Of a stretch of 64,000 nucleotides of DNA, positions 1 to 10,639 are shown piece after piece (within the stretch, counting starts at the first letter, position 1; every line of letters begins with the position of its first letter). A program made the translations under genes and the position numbers. A model generated the notes under the pieces. That model did not search any database. It was given only the letters and a program-made list of their open reading frames with translations, and had not been told where the DNA came from. Source of the stretch: Isoptericola luteus (GTDB taxonomy: Bacteria > Actinomycetota > Actinomycetes > Actinomycetales > Cellulomonadaceae); the NCBI RefSeq assembly GCF_020297055.1, contig NZ_JAIXCQ010000008.1, positions 62,001-126,000 of the forward strand, given 5' to 3'.

Positions 1-628
1 GGATCGTGGCGAACGTGCCCATGTCGTTCAGCACGTACCAGACGACCATCGTCGCGACGACCGTGATGAGGCCGATCGCGACCGAGAGCAGGAACGCGAG
101 CTTCATGACGGACCACGGGTCCACGCGGGAGACGGAGAGCCGCACCCGTCGCGGCCCGGCCTCGCGCGCCGCGGCGGCCGAGACCTCCGCGGTGCCGAGC
201 GGCGCTGTCGTGCCGCCGACGCCACCCGCGGAGTAGTGCATCTGGGGCCTCGGCTCGGCCGAGGCCTGCGGGCGCTTGGTGCCGGTCGTGGGCTTCGCCT
301 TCGCGGCGGGGGCGGGCTGGTCCGTGGTGCCCGCGGCGCGTGACGACCCGTCCGGGATGGCCGACTGCACCTTCTTGGCCGCGGAACGCGCAGCGGCCAG
401 CGCGGCGGCGGCCGCCTTGACGGCCCCCTCCTTCACCGGCGACGAGCCCGTCGTGCTGCCGGGCGGCGGGGGCGGCGGGTCGACCTTGGCCGGCGCGCTC
501 ACCTTCATCGGCGCGCTCATCGGCACCGGGCTCTTGCGGTGCGTCTGCTCGTCGATCTCGGAGCCGTGGTGCGCCGCCGGCACCGACGTGGCGCTCGTCG
601 ACCCGCCCGACGCGGTGTTCTCCGTCAT
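1..628 (-). CDS. DUF3566 membrane protein, C-terminus cut by window edge
   Basis: Read on the minus strand, an open frame starts at an ATG at 628, overlapping the gyrA stop codon (ATGA), and stays open to base 1, so the stop lies outside the window. The N-terminal ~150 residues are Ala/Pro/Lys-rich and low in complexity. They are followed by RRVRLSVSRVDPWSVMK and a hydrophobic segment (LAFLLSVAIGLITVVATMVV), which is the start of the DUF3566 transmembrane domain. A DUF3566 protein directly after gyrA is a standard actinobacterial arrangement, and the overlap implies translational coupling. Function is unknown; it is an inner-membrane protein with a long disordered cytoplasmic tail. The family call rests on the conserved SRVDPWSV-type motif, the membrane segment and the position. 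Confidence 0.85.
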   Translation of the reverse strand, partial: MTENTASGGSTSATSVPAAHHGSEIDEQTHRKSPVPMSAPMKVSAPAKVDPPPPPPGSTTGSSPVKEGAVKAAAAALAAARSAAKKVQSAIPDGSSRAAGTTDQPAPAAKAKPTTGTKRPQASAEPRPQMHYSAGGVGGTTAPLGTAEVSAAAAREAGPRRVRLSVSRVDPWSVMKLAFLLSVAIGLITVVATMVVWYVLNDMGTFATI

Positions 629-3252
629 CAGTCCTCGTCCCCGCTGCTCTTCTGCTCGTCGGCGGCCTGTCCGTCCACGCTAACCGACTCCTCGTTCTCC
701 GACTCCTCGTCGGCGCGTCGCTCGACGTTGCGGGCCACGGCGATGATGCGGTCCCCCTTGTCGGGCTTGGCGAAGGTGACGCCCTGCGTGGTGCGGCCGG
801 TGAGGTTCACCCCTGCCACAGCGGACCGCACGATCTTGCCACGCTCCATGATCACGAGCACCTCGTCATCAGACTCCGTGACCAGGGCCCCCACGAGGTC
901 TCCACGAGCCTCCACAAGGTTCGCCACCTTGATGCCGAACCCGGCCCTGCCCTGCACCCGGTACTCGGTGATCCGCGTGCGCTTGGCGAAGCCGCCCTCG
1001 GTGACCACGAACAGCTCGGTGCCGGGCGTCACGACGTCCGCGTTGAGCAGCTCGTCGTCGTCGCGGAACTTCATGCCGGTGACGCCGGACGTCGCACGAC
1101 CGAGCGGGCGCAGGGTGTCGTCGTCGGCGGGGAACCGGATCGACTGCCCCTTGCGGGACACGAGGATGAGGTGGTCGTCGGCGTTGACCAGGCGAGCCGC
1201 CACGAGCTCGTCGGGCGTCCCGTCCTCGTCCTCGCGCAGGTTGATGGCGATGAGGCCGCCCGAGCGCGGCGAGTTGTACTCCCCGAGGCGCGTCTTCTTC
1301 ACGACGCCGCGGCGGGTGGCGAGGACGAGGTAGTCGGCCGCCTCGTAGTCGGGCAGGTCGAGCACCTGAGCGATGCGCTCGCCCGGCTGGAACGCGAGCA
1401 TGTTCGCCACGTGCTGGCCCTTGGCGTCGCGCCCGCCCTCGGGCAGCTCGTACCCCTTGGCACGGTAGACGCGGCCGAGGTTCGTGAAGAACAGCAGCCA
1501 GTGGTGCGTCGTCGTGACGAAGAAGTGCTCGACGATGTCGTCCTCGCGCAGCGCCGCCCCGCGGACGCCCTTGCCGCCGCGCCGCTGGGCACGGTAGCTG
1601 TCCGAGCGGGTGCGCTTCGCGTACCCGCCGCGGGTGATCGTGACGACGACCTCTTCCTCGGGGATGAGGTCCTCGATCGACATGTCGCCGTCGTACGGGA
1701 GCACCGTCGTGCGGCGCTCGTCGCCGAAGCGGTCGACGACGGTGTCCATCTCGTCGCCGACGATCGTGCGCTGCCGCTCCGGCTTGGCCAGGATGTCCTC
1801 GTAGTCCTTGATCTGGCGCTCGAGCTCGGCGTGCTGGTCGATGATCTTCTGCCGCTCGAGGGCGGCCAGACGGCGCAGCTGGAGCGCGAGGATCGCGTTG
1901 GCCTGCTGCTCGTCGACGTCGAGGAGCTCCATCAGCCCGGTGCGGGCCTGCTCGGCGTCGGGGGAGCGGCGGATCAGCGCGATGACCTCGTCGAGCGCGT
2001 CCAGCGCCTTGAGGTACCCGCGCAGGATGTGGATCTCGCGCTCGGCCTCGGAGAGCAGGTACTCCGTGCGGCGTCGGACGACGTCGATCTGGTGCGTCGT
2101 CCAGTGCCGGATGAAGGCGTCGAGGCTGAGCGTGCGCGGCACCTCGTCGACCAGGGCCAGCATGTTCGCGCCGAACGAGTGCTGGAGCTGCGTGTGCTTG
2201 TACAGGTTGTTGAGGACGACCTTGGCGACGGCGTCGCGCTTGAGCACGATGACGAGGCGCTGGCCCGTGCGGCCCGAGGTCTCGTCGCGGATGTCGGCGA
2301 TGCCGGCGATCTTGCCGTCGTTGACCAGGTCGGCGATCTTGCTGGCCAGGCTGTCCGGGTTGACCTGGTAGGGCAGCTCGGTGATGACCAGGCAGATGCG
2401 GTTCTGGATCTCCTCGACGTTCACGACGGCCCGCATCGTGATGGAGCCGCGCCCCGTGCGGTACGCCTCCTCGATGCCCTTGGTGCCGAGGATCTGCGCG
2501 CCGGTGGGGAAGTCCGGCCCCTTGATGCGCTGCATGAGCGCGGCCAGGAGCTCCTCCCTGGTGGCCTCCGGGTGGGCGAGGTGCCAGCGCACGCCCTCCG
2601 CGACCTCGCGCAGGTTGTGCGGCGGGATGTTCGTGGCCATGCCGACGGCGATGCCGGCCGACCCGTTCACCAGCAGGTTGGGGAACCGGGCCGGCAGGAC
2701 GACGGGCTCCTGGGTGCGGCCGTCGTAGTTGTCCTGGAAGTCGACCGTGTTCTTCTCGATGTCCCGGACCATCTCGAGCGCCAGCGGCGCCATCCGGCAC
2801 TCGGTGTACCGCGGCGCCGCGGCAGGGTCGTCGCCGGGGGAGCCGAAGTTGCCCTGCCCCGCGACCAGCGGGTAGCGCAGCACCCAGTCCTGGACCAGGC
2901 GCACGAGCGTGTCGTAGATCGCCGTGTCACCGTGCGGGTGGAACTTGCCCATGACGTCGCCGACCACGCGGGAGCACTTGGAGTACGCCCGGTCGGGGCG
3001 GTAGCCGCCGTCGTACATCGCGTACAGCACGCGCCGGTGCACCGGCTTGAGCCCGTCCCGCACGTCCGGCAGCGCGCGGCCGACGATGACGCTCATCGCG
3101 TAGTCGAGGTAGCTGCGCTGCATCTCCAGCTGCAGGTCGACCTGCTCGATGCGCCCGTGGTGCACCGCGACGGCACCGTCCGCCTGCGCGGGGATCTCCT
3201 CGCCGGGTGCGCCGTCCGTCATGTCTGGGCCGGGAGTCTCGTCGGTCACCAT
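628..3252 (-). CDS. gyrA: DNA gyrase subunit A
   Basis: Breakage-reunion subunit of gyrase (A2B2), which introduces negative supercoils. 874 aa, full length. The catalytic tyrosine is Tyr149 in [11 protein letters not shown]. The quinolone-resistance-determining helix reads [13 protein letters not shown], with Thr110 at the position of E. coli Ser83 and Asp114 at Asp87. The GyrA-box QRRGGKG lies at about residue 556, ahead of the C-terminal DNA-wrapping beta-pinwheel. The tail is acidic (DEESENEES, ending SSGDED). Translation may start at the first Met or at Met11; both are compatible with the family. It lies 99 bp downstream of gyrB on the same strand and overlaps the DUF3566 gene, so the three probably form one operon. 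Confidence 0.98.
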   Translation of the reverse strand: MVTDETPGPDMTDGAPGEEIPAQADGAVAVHHGRIEQVDLQLEMQRSYLDYAMSVIVGRALPDVRDGLKPVHRRVLYAMYDGGYRPDRAYSKCSRVVGDVMGKFHPHGDTAIYDTLVRLVQDWVLRYPLVAGQGNFGSPGDDPAAAPRYTECRMAPLALEMVRDIEKNTVDFQDNYDGRTQEPVVLPARFPNLLVNGSAGIAVGMATNIPPHNLREVAEGVRWHLAHPEATREELLAALMQRIKGPDFPTGAQILGTKGIEEAYRTGRGSITMRAVVNVEEIQNRICLVITELPYQVNPDSLASKIADLVNDGKIAGIADIRDETSGRTGQRLVIVLKRDAVAKVVLNNLYKHTQLQHSFGANMLALVDEVPRTLSLDAFIRHWTTHQIDVVRRRTEYLLSEAEREIHILRGYLKALDALDEVIALIRRSPDAEQARTGLMELLDVDEQQANAILALQLRRLAALERQKIIDQHAELERQIKDYEDILAKPERQRTIVGDEMDTVVDRFGDERRTTVLPYDGDMSIEDLIPEEEVVVTITRGGYAKRTRSDSYRAQRRGGKGVRGAALREDDIVEHFFVTTTHHWLLFFTNLGRVYRAKGYELPEGGRDAKGQHVANMLAFQPGERIAQVLDLPDYEAADYLVLATRRGVVKKTRLGEYNSPRSGGLIAINLREDEDGTPDELVAARLVNADDHLILVSRKGQSIRFPADDDTLRPLGRATSGVTGMKFRDDDELLNADVVTPGTELFVVTEGGFAKRTRITEYRVQGRAGFGIKVANLVEARGDLVGALVTESDDEVLVIMERGKIVRSAVAGVNLTGRTTQGVTFAKPDKGDRIIAVARNVERRADEESENEESVSVDGQAADEQKSSGDED

Positions 3253-3351
3253 CTACCTCTTTCTCTTCCTGCGCCGCCGGGGCGCGGGTCCTGTCGTCCT
3301 CGAACTACCGGTACAACGGCGCACAGGTGGTCTGTACACCGACGTACCCCG

Positions 3352-5448
3352 CTAGATGTCGAGGAAGCGGACGTCCTTGGCGTTGCGCTGGATGAAGCTG
3401 CGGCGGGACTCGACGTCCTCGCCCATGAGCACGGAGAAGATCTCGTCCGCGGCGGCCGCGTCGTCCATGGTGACCTGCAGCAGCGTGCGGTTCTCGGGGT
3501 CCATCGTGGTGTCCCACAGCTCGGTGTAGTCCATCTCGCCGAGGCCCTTGTACCGCTGGATGCCGTTGTCCTTCGGGATCCGCTTCCCCGCCGCGATGCC
3601 CTCCTTGAGGAACGCGTCGCGCTCCCGGTCGGAGTACACGTAGTCGTGCGGGGAGTTCGACCACTTGAGCCGGTACAGCGGCGGCTGCGCCAGGTACACG
3701 TGACCGTGCTCGATGAGCGGGCGCATGTAGCGGAACAGCAGCGTGAGCAGCAGGGTGCAGATGTGCTGGCCGTCGACGTCGGCATCGGCCATGAGCACGA
3801 TCTTGTGGTACCGCAGCTTGGCGATGTCGAAGTCCTCGCCGATGCCCGTGCCGAACGCCGTGATGAGCGCCTGGACCTCGGTGTTGGAGAGCGCACGGTC
3901 GAGCCGCGCGCGCTCCACGTTGAGGATCTTGCCGCGCAGCGGAAGGATCGCCTGGTTGTGCGGGTTGCGCCCGCGGACGGCGGAGCCGCCGGCGGAGTCG
4001 CCCTCCACGATGTAGATCTCGCAGTCCTCGGGCCGGTTCGACTGGCAGTCCTTGAGCTTGCCGGGCATCCCGCCCGAGCTCAGGACCCCCTTGCGGCGGG
4101 TGGCCTCGCGCGCCTTGCGCGCCGCGATCCGCGCTTGCGACGCCTGGATCGCCTTGCGGATGATGTCGCGCGCCTCCGAGGGGTGCGCGTCGAACCAGTC
4201 GGTGAGCTTCTCGCGCACGACCCGCTGGACGAACGTCTTGGCCATCGTGTTGCCGAGCTTCGTCTTGGTCTGGCCCTCGAACTGCGGCTCGCCGAGCTTC
4301 ACGGAGATGACGGCGGTGAGGCCCTCGCGGATGTCGTCACCCGTGAGGTTCTCGTCCTTCTCCTTGATGATGGCCTTGTCGCGCGCGTAGCTGTTGATGA
4401 GGGTCGTCAGCGCCGCGCGGAAGCCCTCCTCGTGGGTGCCGCCCTCGGTGGTGGAGATGGTGTTCGCGAACGTGTGCACCGACTCGCTGTACGCCGTGGT
4501 CCACTGCATCGCGATCTCCACCGAGATCAGCCGCTCGGTGTCCTCCGCCTCGACGTCGATGATCTCCGGGTGCACCAGCTCCGACTTCTTCGCGGCGTTG
4601 ATGTGGGCGACGTAGTCGGTCAGGCCCTTCTCGTACCGGTACGTCACCGAGCGTGCGGCGGGCGCCTCGTCCTCCGGCGACGTGGCCGCGGCGTCGCCCT
4701 CGGCGGGGGCGTCTGTGCTGCCCGTGACCTCGTCGTCGATGACGGTGTGCCCGGCGCGCTCGTCGGTGAGCATGATCGTCAGGCCCTTGTTGAGGAACGC
4801 GTACTGCTGGAAGCGCGAGCGCAGCGTCTCGTAGTCGTAGTCGGTCGTCTCGAAGATCGAGTCGTCCGCCCAGAACGTCTGCGTGGTCCCGGTGATCTCG
4901 TCCGGGCCGAGCGGCCTGAGCTTCTGCACCGGGGCGACGGGCTCACCGCCGTCGCGGTACTCCTGGCTCCAGTGGAACCCGTCGCGCCGGACCTCGGAGA
5001 GGAAGCGCGTGGACAGCGCGTTGACCACGGACATGCCCACGCCGTGCAGGCCGCCCGACACCGCGTAGCCCCCGCCGCCGAACTTGCCGCCGGCGTGCAG
5101 GATCGTCATCACGACCTCGAGCGTCGGCTTGCCCTCGGTGGGGTGCATCGCGACCGGGATCCCGCGGCCGTTGTCCTGGACCCGGACACCGCCGTCGGCG
5201 AGCAGGGTCACCTCGATCGTGTCCGCGTGGCCCGCGAGGGCCTCGTCCACAGAGTTGTCCACAATCTCATACACGAGGTGGTGCAGACCGCGCTCACCGG
5301 TCGAGCCGATGTACATGCCCGGACGCTTGCGGACGGCCTCCAGGCCCTCCAGGACGGTGATGTTCCCGGCGTCGTAACCGCCCCCCGGCCCGACGACGCC
5401 ATCGGAGGCAGCAGTGCTGGGACGGGTGGTGTCGATACGGTCTGCCAC
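3352..5448 (-). CDS. gyrB: DNA gyrase subunit B
   Basis: ATPase subunit of gyrase, 698 aa from the chosen GTG at 5448 ([10 protein letters not shown]). This start has an AGGAGA Shine-Dalgarno about 10 nt upstream; an ATG 16 codons further upstream lacks such support. The GHKL ATPase N-terminus shows [13 protein letters not shown] and GRGIPV. An acidic, low-complexity insert ([20 protein letters not shown]) sits in the N-terminal half. The TOPRIM part has EGDSAGGSA (Glu482) and DADVDGQHI, which bind the catalytic metals. The C-terminus ends in the usual [12 protein letters not shown]. The codons for DNSVDE include the sequence TTGTCCACA (5255-5263), which looks like a DnaA box but is probably coincidental coding sequence. 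Confidence 0.98.
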   Translation of the reverse strand: MADRIDTTRPSTAASDGVVGPGGGYDAGNITVLEGLEAVRKRPGMYIGSTGERGLHHLVYEIVDNSVDEALAGHADTIEVTLLADGGVRVQDNGRGIPVAMHPTEGKPTLEVVMTILHAGGKFGGGGYAVSGGLHGVGMSVVNALSTRFLSEVRRDGFHWSQEYRDGGEPVAPVQKLRPLGPDEITGTTQTFWADDSIFETTDYDYETLRSRFQQYAFLNKGLTIMLTDERAGHTVIDDEVTGSTDAPAEGDAAATSPEDEAPAARSVTYRYEKGLTDYVAHINAAKKSELVHPEIIDVEAEDTERLISVEIAMQWTTAYSESVHTFANTISTTEGGTHEEGFRAALTTLINSYARDKAIIKEKDENLTGDDIREGLTAVISVKLGEPQFEGQTKTKLGNTMAKTFVQRVVREKLTDWFDAHPSEARDIIRKAIQASQARIAARKAREATRRKGVLSSGGMPGKLKDCQSNRPEDCEIYIVEGDSAGGSAVRGRNPHNQAILPLRGKILNVERARLDRALSNTEVQALITAFGTGIGEDFDIAKLRYHKIVLMADADVDGQHICTLLLTLLFRYMRPLIEHGHVYLAQPPLYRLKWSNSPHDYVYSDRERDAFLKEGIAAGKRIPKDNGIQRYKGLGEMDYTELWDTTMDPENRTLLQVTMDDAAAADEIFSVLMGEDVESRRSFIQRNAKDVRFLDI

Positions 5449-5925
5449 GGGCTGGGCTTCTCCTCGATCGTCGCGCAGGACTCCGGCCCCACGCATGGCG
5501 TGGCGCTGGTGCGGCTCACAGGTTCCGGGTGTGCACCCGACCTGCCGCGGGGCCGGCGGACAGGACGACGGACGCCTCGCCCGCGCCTACTCGCCGCACC
5601 TGGTGCACGGCGCCTCACGGATGGTCGGTACACGACCCGGAATGACCTTCCCAGTCTACCTGCCGAGGGCGACGAACTGGCGGATTGACGCCCTTGCCGG
5701 CCACCAGGAAGCACCCGTGGAGGTGTGACCTCGCCATCACTTCTCCACACCGTTGTCCACAGGTGCCCGGAGCGGGTGAAACTTCGGGTCCGAACAGCGT
5801 ATTCTCACCGATTTTCACCCTCTATCTCCCTTTTTCCTCCTTCAAGTGCTCTAATACACCCTGTCTCCCTGTTTCGCATGTCGGGCACGTGACGTGCCCG
5901 GACCCAACGAAGGGACCAATCCCAC
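5449..5925. promoter_or_regulatory. Divergent promoter region between gyrB and the LAMTG surface protein gene
   Basis: This 477-bp spacer separates the divergent gyrB and surface-protein genes and holds no gene. It becomes unusually AT-rich between about 5790 and 5880. On the plus strand TAATAC at 5852-5857 is a plausible -10 element for the surface-protein gene. TTGTCCACA at 5753-5761 is a one-mismatch DnaA box, next to the imperfect copy CTCCACACC, upstream of gyrB. Both are sequence observations; promoter activity is inferred. Confidence 0.5.
5882..5900. repeat. Palindrome in the leader of the surface-protein gene
   Basis: CGGGCACGT and ACGTGCCCG form perfect 9-bp arms around a single G, 25 bp upstream of the GTG start at 5926 and downstream of the suggested -10 box. 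It could be an operator (it contains CACGTG) or form a hairpin in the 5' untranslated RNA. Nothing in the sequence tells these apart. Confidence 0.5.
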
Positions 5926-7482
5926 GTGAAGAGGATCCTGGCGGGCGTCGCCACGACCGCGCTCGCCCTCGGAGGAATGCTCGTCGCCACCGCGGCACCG
6001 GCCTCCGCGCACACCCCTGACGCATCAGCTACCTGCACCACCCTCTCCGTGAACCTCGGTGCCTACCGCGGCGCCACGGTCACGGTGACGGTCGACGGAT
6101 CGGCCGTCGCCACGGAGCAGTTCGACCGCAACTGGAGCAAGTCGTTCCCGCTCGACGGTTCCACGTCGCACACCTGGTCGATCGACGTCGACGCCCACGA
6201 CAGCTCGAGCTACGACTGGCAGGACTCGGGAACGACCGAGCCGTGCCTGCCCACCACGCCGGAGCAGCCGAAGAAGTCCGAGGCACAGGTCGCCATCTAC
6301 CTGTACCCGAAGATCCACAAGGACCGTCCCGCAGCGTGGGAGAACTCCGGCCTCCAGACGCTCGTCGGGACCACGACGGTCGAGTGGACCAAGGACTCGA
6401 AGCGCGACGGCACCTACTGGTACACCGAGCTCCCCGAGACGTCGATCCTCGACGAGATCGACCTCTGCACCGACTGGGGCATCCAGCAGGACCTGCTGCG
6501 CGGCGGCCCGGACGAGTACGAGGTGCCGAAGAACATCCAGTTCCCCGACGGGACGCTGCACGACGCCCACCTCATGGACTGGACCCACCAGGAGCTGGCC
6601 GAGCTCGGCATCAGTCTGCCCACCGGTGAGAACTGCGACGGCACGCCCAACGTCCCGGAGACCCCGGAGCCGCCGGTCGACACGCCCGACGAGGTCGTCG
6701 CGCCCGTCCCGCCCGCCGCGGTCACCGTCTGCGGCTCGACGTCCTCCGACATCGAGCTCCCCGTGACCACCGGGATCAACTACCTCAGCACCGAGCAGGG
6801 TGTTCTCGCGGTCCCGGCCGACGGGTACGCGTTCGGCGAGGACCTCGGCGGGTACACCCGCACCGACGACGGTGACGTGATCTTCCCGCTGGAGAACCTC
6901 CTCCCGTCCGCCGAGGAGTGCGCGCTCGTCCCCGGTGACGTGGCCGCCGTCTGTGAGGGCGCCTCCCCGTACCTCGGCTACTCGATGAGCCTGCCCGAGG
7001 GCGTCGAGATCGACGACGAGACCCCGCTGACGATCACGTTCCTCAACCCGGACGGCGAGAACCACGTCACCACCGGACTCCCGCTCGAGGGCAGCCTGCT
7101 GTGGCCGGGCGCCTCGGACACCGAGCCGCTGCAGTGGCCGGGCTGGGAGCTCCAGGAGGACGGCTCGTACGTCGAGACCGAGGGCAACTTCGCGTGGACC
7201 CGTGACGGAGTCCAGGTCCTGTTCGAGGTCAACCCCTCGTTCGCGGCCGTCGTGGACTACCCGCCGGCGTCGTCCGAGTGCGCCAACCCGCAGGGGATGG
7301 GCGGCCCCGACGGGGCCGTCGTCGACGTCGAGCTGGACGACGCCCCGGCCGTCGAGGCCGAGGGTGAGGGCGAGCTCGCCATGACCGGTGCCACCGTCGG
7401 CTGGGTGGCCGGCTTCGCGGCCCTCCTCGTGGCCGGTGGCGTGACGCTGTTCCTCGTGCGACGCCGTCTGCAGCAGGACTGA
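5926..7482 (+). CDS. Secreted cell-wall-anchored protein with LAMTG sorting signal
   Basis: 518 aa, GTG start with GAAGGGA 10 nt upstream. The N-terminus is a Sec signal peptide (KR, then LAGVATTALALGGMLVATA, cleavage near APASA-HT). The C-terminus has the three-part sorting signal: LAMTG at residues 484-488, a hydrophobic helix, and the basic tail RRRLQQD. LAxTG is the form recognised by class E sortases of high-GC actinobacteria. The body is acidic, with a Pro/Glu linker at about residues 240-275 (TPEPPVDTPDEVVAPVPP). I recognise no catalytic domain, so function is unknown. It is transcribed against the gyrase and recF genes, an insertion of unrelated function in an otherwise conserved block. 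Confidence 0.88.
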   Translation: MKRILAGVATTALALGGMLVATAAPASAHTPDASATCTTLSVNLGAYRGATVTVTVDGSAVATEQFDRNWSKSFPLDGSTSHTWSIDVDAHDSSSYDWQDSGTTEPCLPTTPEQPKKSEAQVAIYLYPKIHKDRPAAWENSGLQTLVGTTTVEWTKDSKRDGTYWYTELPETSILDEIDLCTDWGIQQDLLRGGPDEYEVPKNIQFPDGTLHDAHLMDWTHQELAELGISLPTGENCDGTPNVPETPEPPVDTPDEVVAPVPPAAVTVCGSTSSDIELPVTTGINYLSTEQGVLAVPADGYAFGEDLGGYTRTDDGDVIFPLENLLPSAEECALVPGDVAAVCEGASPYLGYSMSLPEGVEIDDETPLTITFLNPDGENHVTTGLPLEGSLLWPGASDTEPLQWPGWELQEDGSYVETEGNFAWTRDGVQVLFEVNPSFAAVVDYPPASSECANPQGMGGPDGAVVDVELDDAPAVEAEGEGELAMTGATVGWVAGFAALLVAGGVTLFLVRRRLQQD

Positions 7483-7528
7483 GCAGAGGACGCTGACCGC
7501 GAGCTCACCCTGAGCCCGCGGTAAGCAC

Positions 7529-7564
7529 CGAAGGGCCCGACCGGATCTCCGGTCGGGCCCTTCG
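7529..7564. terminator. Bidirectional hairpin terminator
   Basis: Perfect 16-bp stem (CGAAGGGCCCGACCGG and its complement) around an ATCT loop, between the convergent surface-protein gene (ends 7482) and dciA (ends 7651). The symmetric CGAAGGGCCC/GGGCCCTTCG ends suit termination in both directions; there is no long T tract, as is usual in high-GC actinobacteria. The next 60 bp contain three near-copies of CGCGCCGCCT (about 7592-7622) and no gene. Confidence 0.85.
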
Positions 7565-7650
7565 TCGTCCCAGCGCCCGCGGCGCGGGCCGTCGCGCCGC
7601 CTCGCGCCGCCTCGCGCCGCCGTCGCGGCAGCTGCGGCGGTCCGAACCGG

Positions 7651-8310
7651 TCAGCCGTAGGTGTCGCGCGGCCCGGGGCCGCGCACGCTCCGCCGGCCCT
7701 TGCGGAACCCTGGTCCGGCAGGGCCGAGCACGGTGACCTGCTCGACGACGCCCTCCCCGACCTCCTCCGACAGGCGCCGGAGCAACGTGGGGACCAGCAG
7801 GCGTACCTGCGTCGCCCACGCCGTCGAGTCGGCACGCACCACGAGCACCTTGTCCTCGAACGTCTCGGGCTCGCAGTGGTCCGCGACCTGGTCGCCCACG
7901 ACCTCGCGCCAGCGCCCGATCACGCCCCCGACGGAGACATCGGACGTCCAGCCCTTGTCCCGCAGCAACCGGCCGATGACGTCGGACAGGAGCTGCGGGT
8001 CCCGTGCGCCGGGTCCCTTGCCGGAGTAGCGCGGCTCCACCAGCGGCGAGCGGCGCGCCGGGGACCCGGGCCGCAACCCTTTCGCGCGCGCCGCTGCCTT
8101 CGCGCGGTTCAACGCCTCGCGCGCCACCTCGACGGCGGGCGTGAGATCGGTGCGGTCGCCGACAGGTCGCAGGTCGCCCGCGGCCCTCCTCGCCCCTCCG
8201 GGGACGCCGGTGCCGTCGGTGCCGTCGGTGCCGTCGTCGTGCCCGTCGTCCGGCGTGCTACCGGGGCCGCGGCGCTCGGGCCCCTCGACACCGAGGTCGT
8301 CGTCAGGCAC
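7651..8310 (-). CDS. dciA: DciA / DUF721 replicative-helicase-associated protein
   Basis: 219 aa from a GTG at 8310 that overlaps the end of recF by 8 bp (GTGCCTGA), implying translational coupling. The N-terminal ~75 residues are disordered, with a [15 protein letters not shown] microsatellite-like stretch. The C-terminal DUF721 domain (about 105-210) contains [20 protein letters not shown] and [19 protein letters not shown], typical of the family. In Mycobacterium tuberculosis the orthologue at this locus (Rv0004) is DciA, which works with the DnaB helicase; the same role is inferred here from family and position beside recF. Confidence 0.9.
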   Translation of the reverse strand: MPDDDLGVEGPERRGPGSTPDDGHDDGTDGTDGTGVPGGARRAAGDLRPVGDRTDLTPAVEVAREALNRAKAAARAKGLRPGSPARRSPLVEPRYSGKGPGARDPQLLSDVIGRLLRDKGWTSDVSVGGVIGRWREVVGDQVADHCEPETFEDKVLVVRADSTAWATQVRLLVPTLLRRLSEEVGEGVVEQVTVLGPAGPGFRKGRRSVRGPGPRDTYG

Positions 8311-9601
8311 GCCGCACCTGCCCGGGCGTGACCTCGAACCGGGCGCCCAGCAGGCTCTCGGGGACGTCGCCCGGGACGGCGGCCGTGACCAGCACCTGCC
8401 GGGCCGGAGCGACGAGGTCGGCGAGCCGGGACCGCCGACGCACGTCGAGCTCGGCGAAGACGTCGTCGAGGATGAGGACGGGGTCGGCGTCCGTCCCCAG
8501 GTCGGGGTCCCAGAACGCGCCCTCGGGCACGACGACGGTGGCCTCGGCGGGTGGGGCGCCCGCGGTCTCGCCGTCCGTGCCCAGGCCGCCCGTGCCCAGG
8601 CCGTCCACAGCGGGGGAGGCCTGGTCGGCGCCGCCACCCAGCAGCCGGTAGGACGCGAGCCGCAGCGCGAGCGCGATCGACCACGACTCGCCGTGGCTCG
8701 CGTACCCCTTGGCCGGCAGGTCCCCCAGCGTCAGGACCAGGTCGTCGCGGTGCGGGCCCACGAGGCTCACGCCGCGTTCCACCTCCTGCCCGCGCACCCG
8801 GGAGATCGCCTCGAGCATCGCCGGCTCCAGCTCCGCGGCCGTCGGCGTCATGGCTCCCGCCCCGGTCAGCCCTGACGGCGCCCCGCCGTCGGCCTCGGGC
8901 ACGCTCGAGCGGTAGGTGAGCTCGGCCCGCCCGTCCGCGTCGCTCACCTGCGCGTACGCGGCCTCCACCTCCGGCTGGAGCGCGGCGGTGAGGGCCAGCC
9001 GCATGGCAAGGATCTGCGCCCCGAGCTGTGCCGCCTTGGCGTCCCACACCTCGAGGGTCGACAGATCCGGCGTCCGCCCGCCGCGCTGGACACCGCGCAG
9101 GGACTTCAACAGCGCGGACCGCTGGCGCACCACTCGCTCGTAGTCGCTCAGGAGGCCGGCGGCGCGGGGCCGCAGCTGGACCACGAGCTGGTCGAGGAAG
9201 CGGCGACGCCCGTCCGGGTCGCCCTTGACGAGCGCCAGGTCCTCCGGCGCGAAGAGGACCGTGCGCAGGATCCCCAGCACGTCCCGCGCGCGGCCCGCCT
9301 GCCCGCGGTTGACGCGTGCGCGGTTCGCCTTGCCGGCCGTGATCTCCAGCTCGACGGTGGACGCGCGGTCACCCCGCACGATGCGGGTGCGCACGACGGC
9401 TCGTTCGGCCCCGGCGCGGATGAGCGGGGTGTCGTTCGCGACACGGTGGCTGCCGAGGGTGGCCACGTACCCGATGGCCTCGACCAGGTTGGTCTTGCCC
9501 TGGCCGTTGCGCCCCACGAACGCGGTGGGACCGGGCTCGAGCTCGACGTCGGCCGCGGCGTAGGAGCGGAAGTCGAGGAGGGAGAGGTGCGAGACGTACA
9601 T
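8303..9601 (-). CDS. recF: DNA replication/repair protein RecF
   Basis: 432 aa SMC-like ATPase that helps load RecA at gaps. Walker A GRNGQGKT is at residues 30-37, the Q-loop region includes [14 protein letters not shown], the ABC signature is [15 protein letters not shown], and Walker B is [12 protein letters not shown]. It is somewhat longer than most RecF proteins (about 360-400 aa) because of low-complexity insertions ([20 protein letters not shown]) just before Walker B. It lies 18 bp downstream of gnd and overlaps dciA, consistent with a dnaN-gnd-recF-dciA transcript. Confidence 0.97.
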   Translation of the reverse strand: MYVSHLSLLDFRSYAAADVELEPGPTAFVGRNGQGKTNLVEAIGYVATLGSHRVANDTPLIRAGAERAVVRTRIVRGDRASTVELEITAGKANRARVNRGQAGRARDVLGILRTVLFAPEDLALVKGDPDGRRRFLDQLVVQLRPRAAGLLSDYERVVRQRSALLKSLRGVQRGGRTPDLSTLEVWDAKAAQLGAQILAMRLALTAALQPEVEAAYAQVSDADGRAELTYRSSVPEADGGAPSGLTGAGAMTPTAAELEPAMLEAISRVRGQEVERGVSLVGPHRDDLVLTLGDLPAKGYASHGESWSIALALRLASYRLLGGGADQASPAVDGLGTGGLGTDGETAGAPPAEATVVVPEGAFWDPDLGTDADPVLILDDVFAELDVRRRSRLADLVAPARQVLVTAAVPGDVPESLLGARFEVTPGQVRRA

Positions 9602-9619
9602 GGTCCCCCTGCGGGGCCG

Positions 9620-10552
9620 TCAGGCCGGAGGCTCGAGAGGGCCGGCGCCCGGCGACGCAGGGCCTGCCGGACGCACCGCGTGCCCACCGAACTGCTGGCG
9701 GAGCGCCGCGACGGCCTTCATCGCGGGGGACTCGGTCTGGCGCGACGAGAACCGCGCGAACAGCGCGGCCGAGATGACCGGCAGCGGCACCGCGTTGTCG
9801 ATCGCCTCGTCGACCGTCCACCGGCCCTCGCCGGAGTCGTCGACCCAGTCGTCGATCGCGGTGAGGCTCGGGTCCTCCTCGAGCGCCTTCACCATGAGGT
9901 CGAGCAGCCACGAACGGACCACGGTGCCTCGCGTCCACGCCTTCATCGTCCCGTGCACGTCGGTGACGATGTCCTTGGCGGCGAGGAGCTCGTAGCCCTC
10001 CGCGTACGCCTGCATGAGGCCGTACTCGATGCCGTTGTGGACCATCTTCGCGAAGTGTCCTGCCCCGACCTCACCGGCGTGCACGAAGCCCTCCTCGCGC
10101 GGGCCCTCGGGCCGCAGCGCGTCGAACACGGGCATCAGGTGCTCGACCAGGTCCCGTTCGCCGCCCACCATGAGGCCGTAACCGTTCTCCAGGCCCCACA
10201 CGCCACCGGAGACGCCCACGTCGACGTAGCCGACGCCACGCTCGGCCAGCTCGGCCGCCCGCGCCTGGTCCTCCGGGTAGTGCGAGTTGCCGCCCTCGAT
10301 GACGATGTCGCCCTCGGAGAGCAGGGTGCCCAGCTCGTCCACGACACCGCGCGTGGGCGCGCCGGCCGGGACCATGACCCACACCACGCGCCGGCCCTCG
10401 GGGAGCGCCGCGACCAGCCCTGCCAGGTCCGGGACGTCGGTCACCTCCGGTCGAGGGTCGTACCCCGTGACCTCGATGCCACCGTTGCGCAGCCGCTCGC
10501 GCATGTTGTGGCCCATCTTGCCCAGGCCGACGAGACCGATGTGACTGACCAT
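9620..10552 (-). CDS. gnd: 6-phosphogluconate dehydrogenase, decarboxylating (short form)
   Basis: 310 aa from the ATG at 10552, chosen because GGGAGG lies 8 nt upstream. An ATG 15 codons earlier would prepend MSSASRPHPPREDPP, which is not conserved. It oxidises 6-phosphogluconate to ribulose-5-phosphate and CO2. The Rossmann motif GLVGLGKMGHNM opens the protein, the substrate-binding signature is YVDVGVSGGVWG, and the active-site region has GAGHFAKMVHNGIEYG. The length (~300 aa) fits the short GntZ/YqeC-type enzymes, often NAD-dependent, rather than the 470-aa form. A gnd gene between dnaN and recF is a known actinobacterial arrangement. Confidence 0.93.
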   Translation of the reverse strand: MVSHIGLVGLGKMGHNMRERLRNGGIEVTGYDPRPEVTDVPDLAGLVAALPEGRRVVWVMVPAGAPTRGVVDELGTLLSEGDIVIEGGNSHYPEDQARAAELAERGVGYVDVGVSGGVWGLENGYGLMVGGERDLVEHLMPVFDALRPEGPREEGFVHAGEVGAGHFAKMVHNGIEYGLMQAYAEGYELLAAKDIVTDVHGTMKAWTRGTVVRSWLLDLMVKALEEDPSLTAIDDWVDDSGEGRWTVDEAIDNAVPLPVISAALFARFSSRQTESPAMKAVAALRQQFGGHAVRPAGPASPGAGPLEPPA

Positions 10553-10639
10553 GGGTGGATCCTCCCGAGGCGGATGGGGACGGCTGGCGGACGACACGCC
10601 GAGCGTACGGCGGCCGCCCCGACGTGGCGCGGCGGGCGG

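Noticed and set aside
5255..5263. TTGTCCACA inside gyrB as a DnaA box
   Set aside because: It is the codon sequence of the conserved DNSVDE motif and is best explained by coding constraint.
1171..5688. Very long frame antisense to gyrA and gyrB
   Set aside because: High-GC genes give long open frames on the opposite strand; this one crosses the gyrA-gyrB gap and lacks protein-like conserved motifs, while gyrA and gyrB are certain.
8208..8242. GGTGCCGTC-type microsatellite as a separate repeat element
   Set aside because: It lies within dciA and simply encodes the DGTDGTDG linker.
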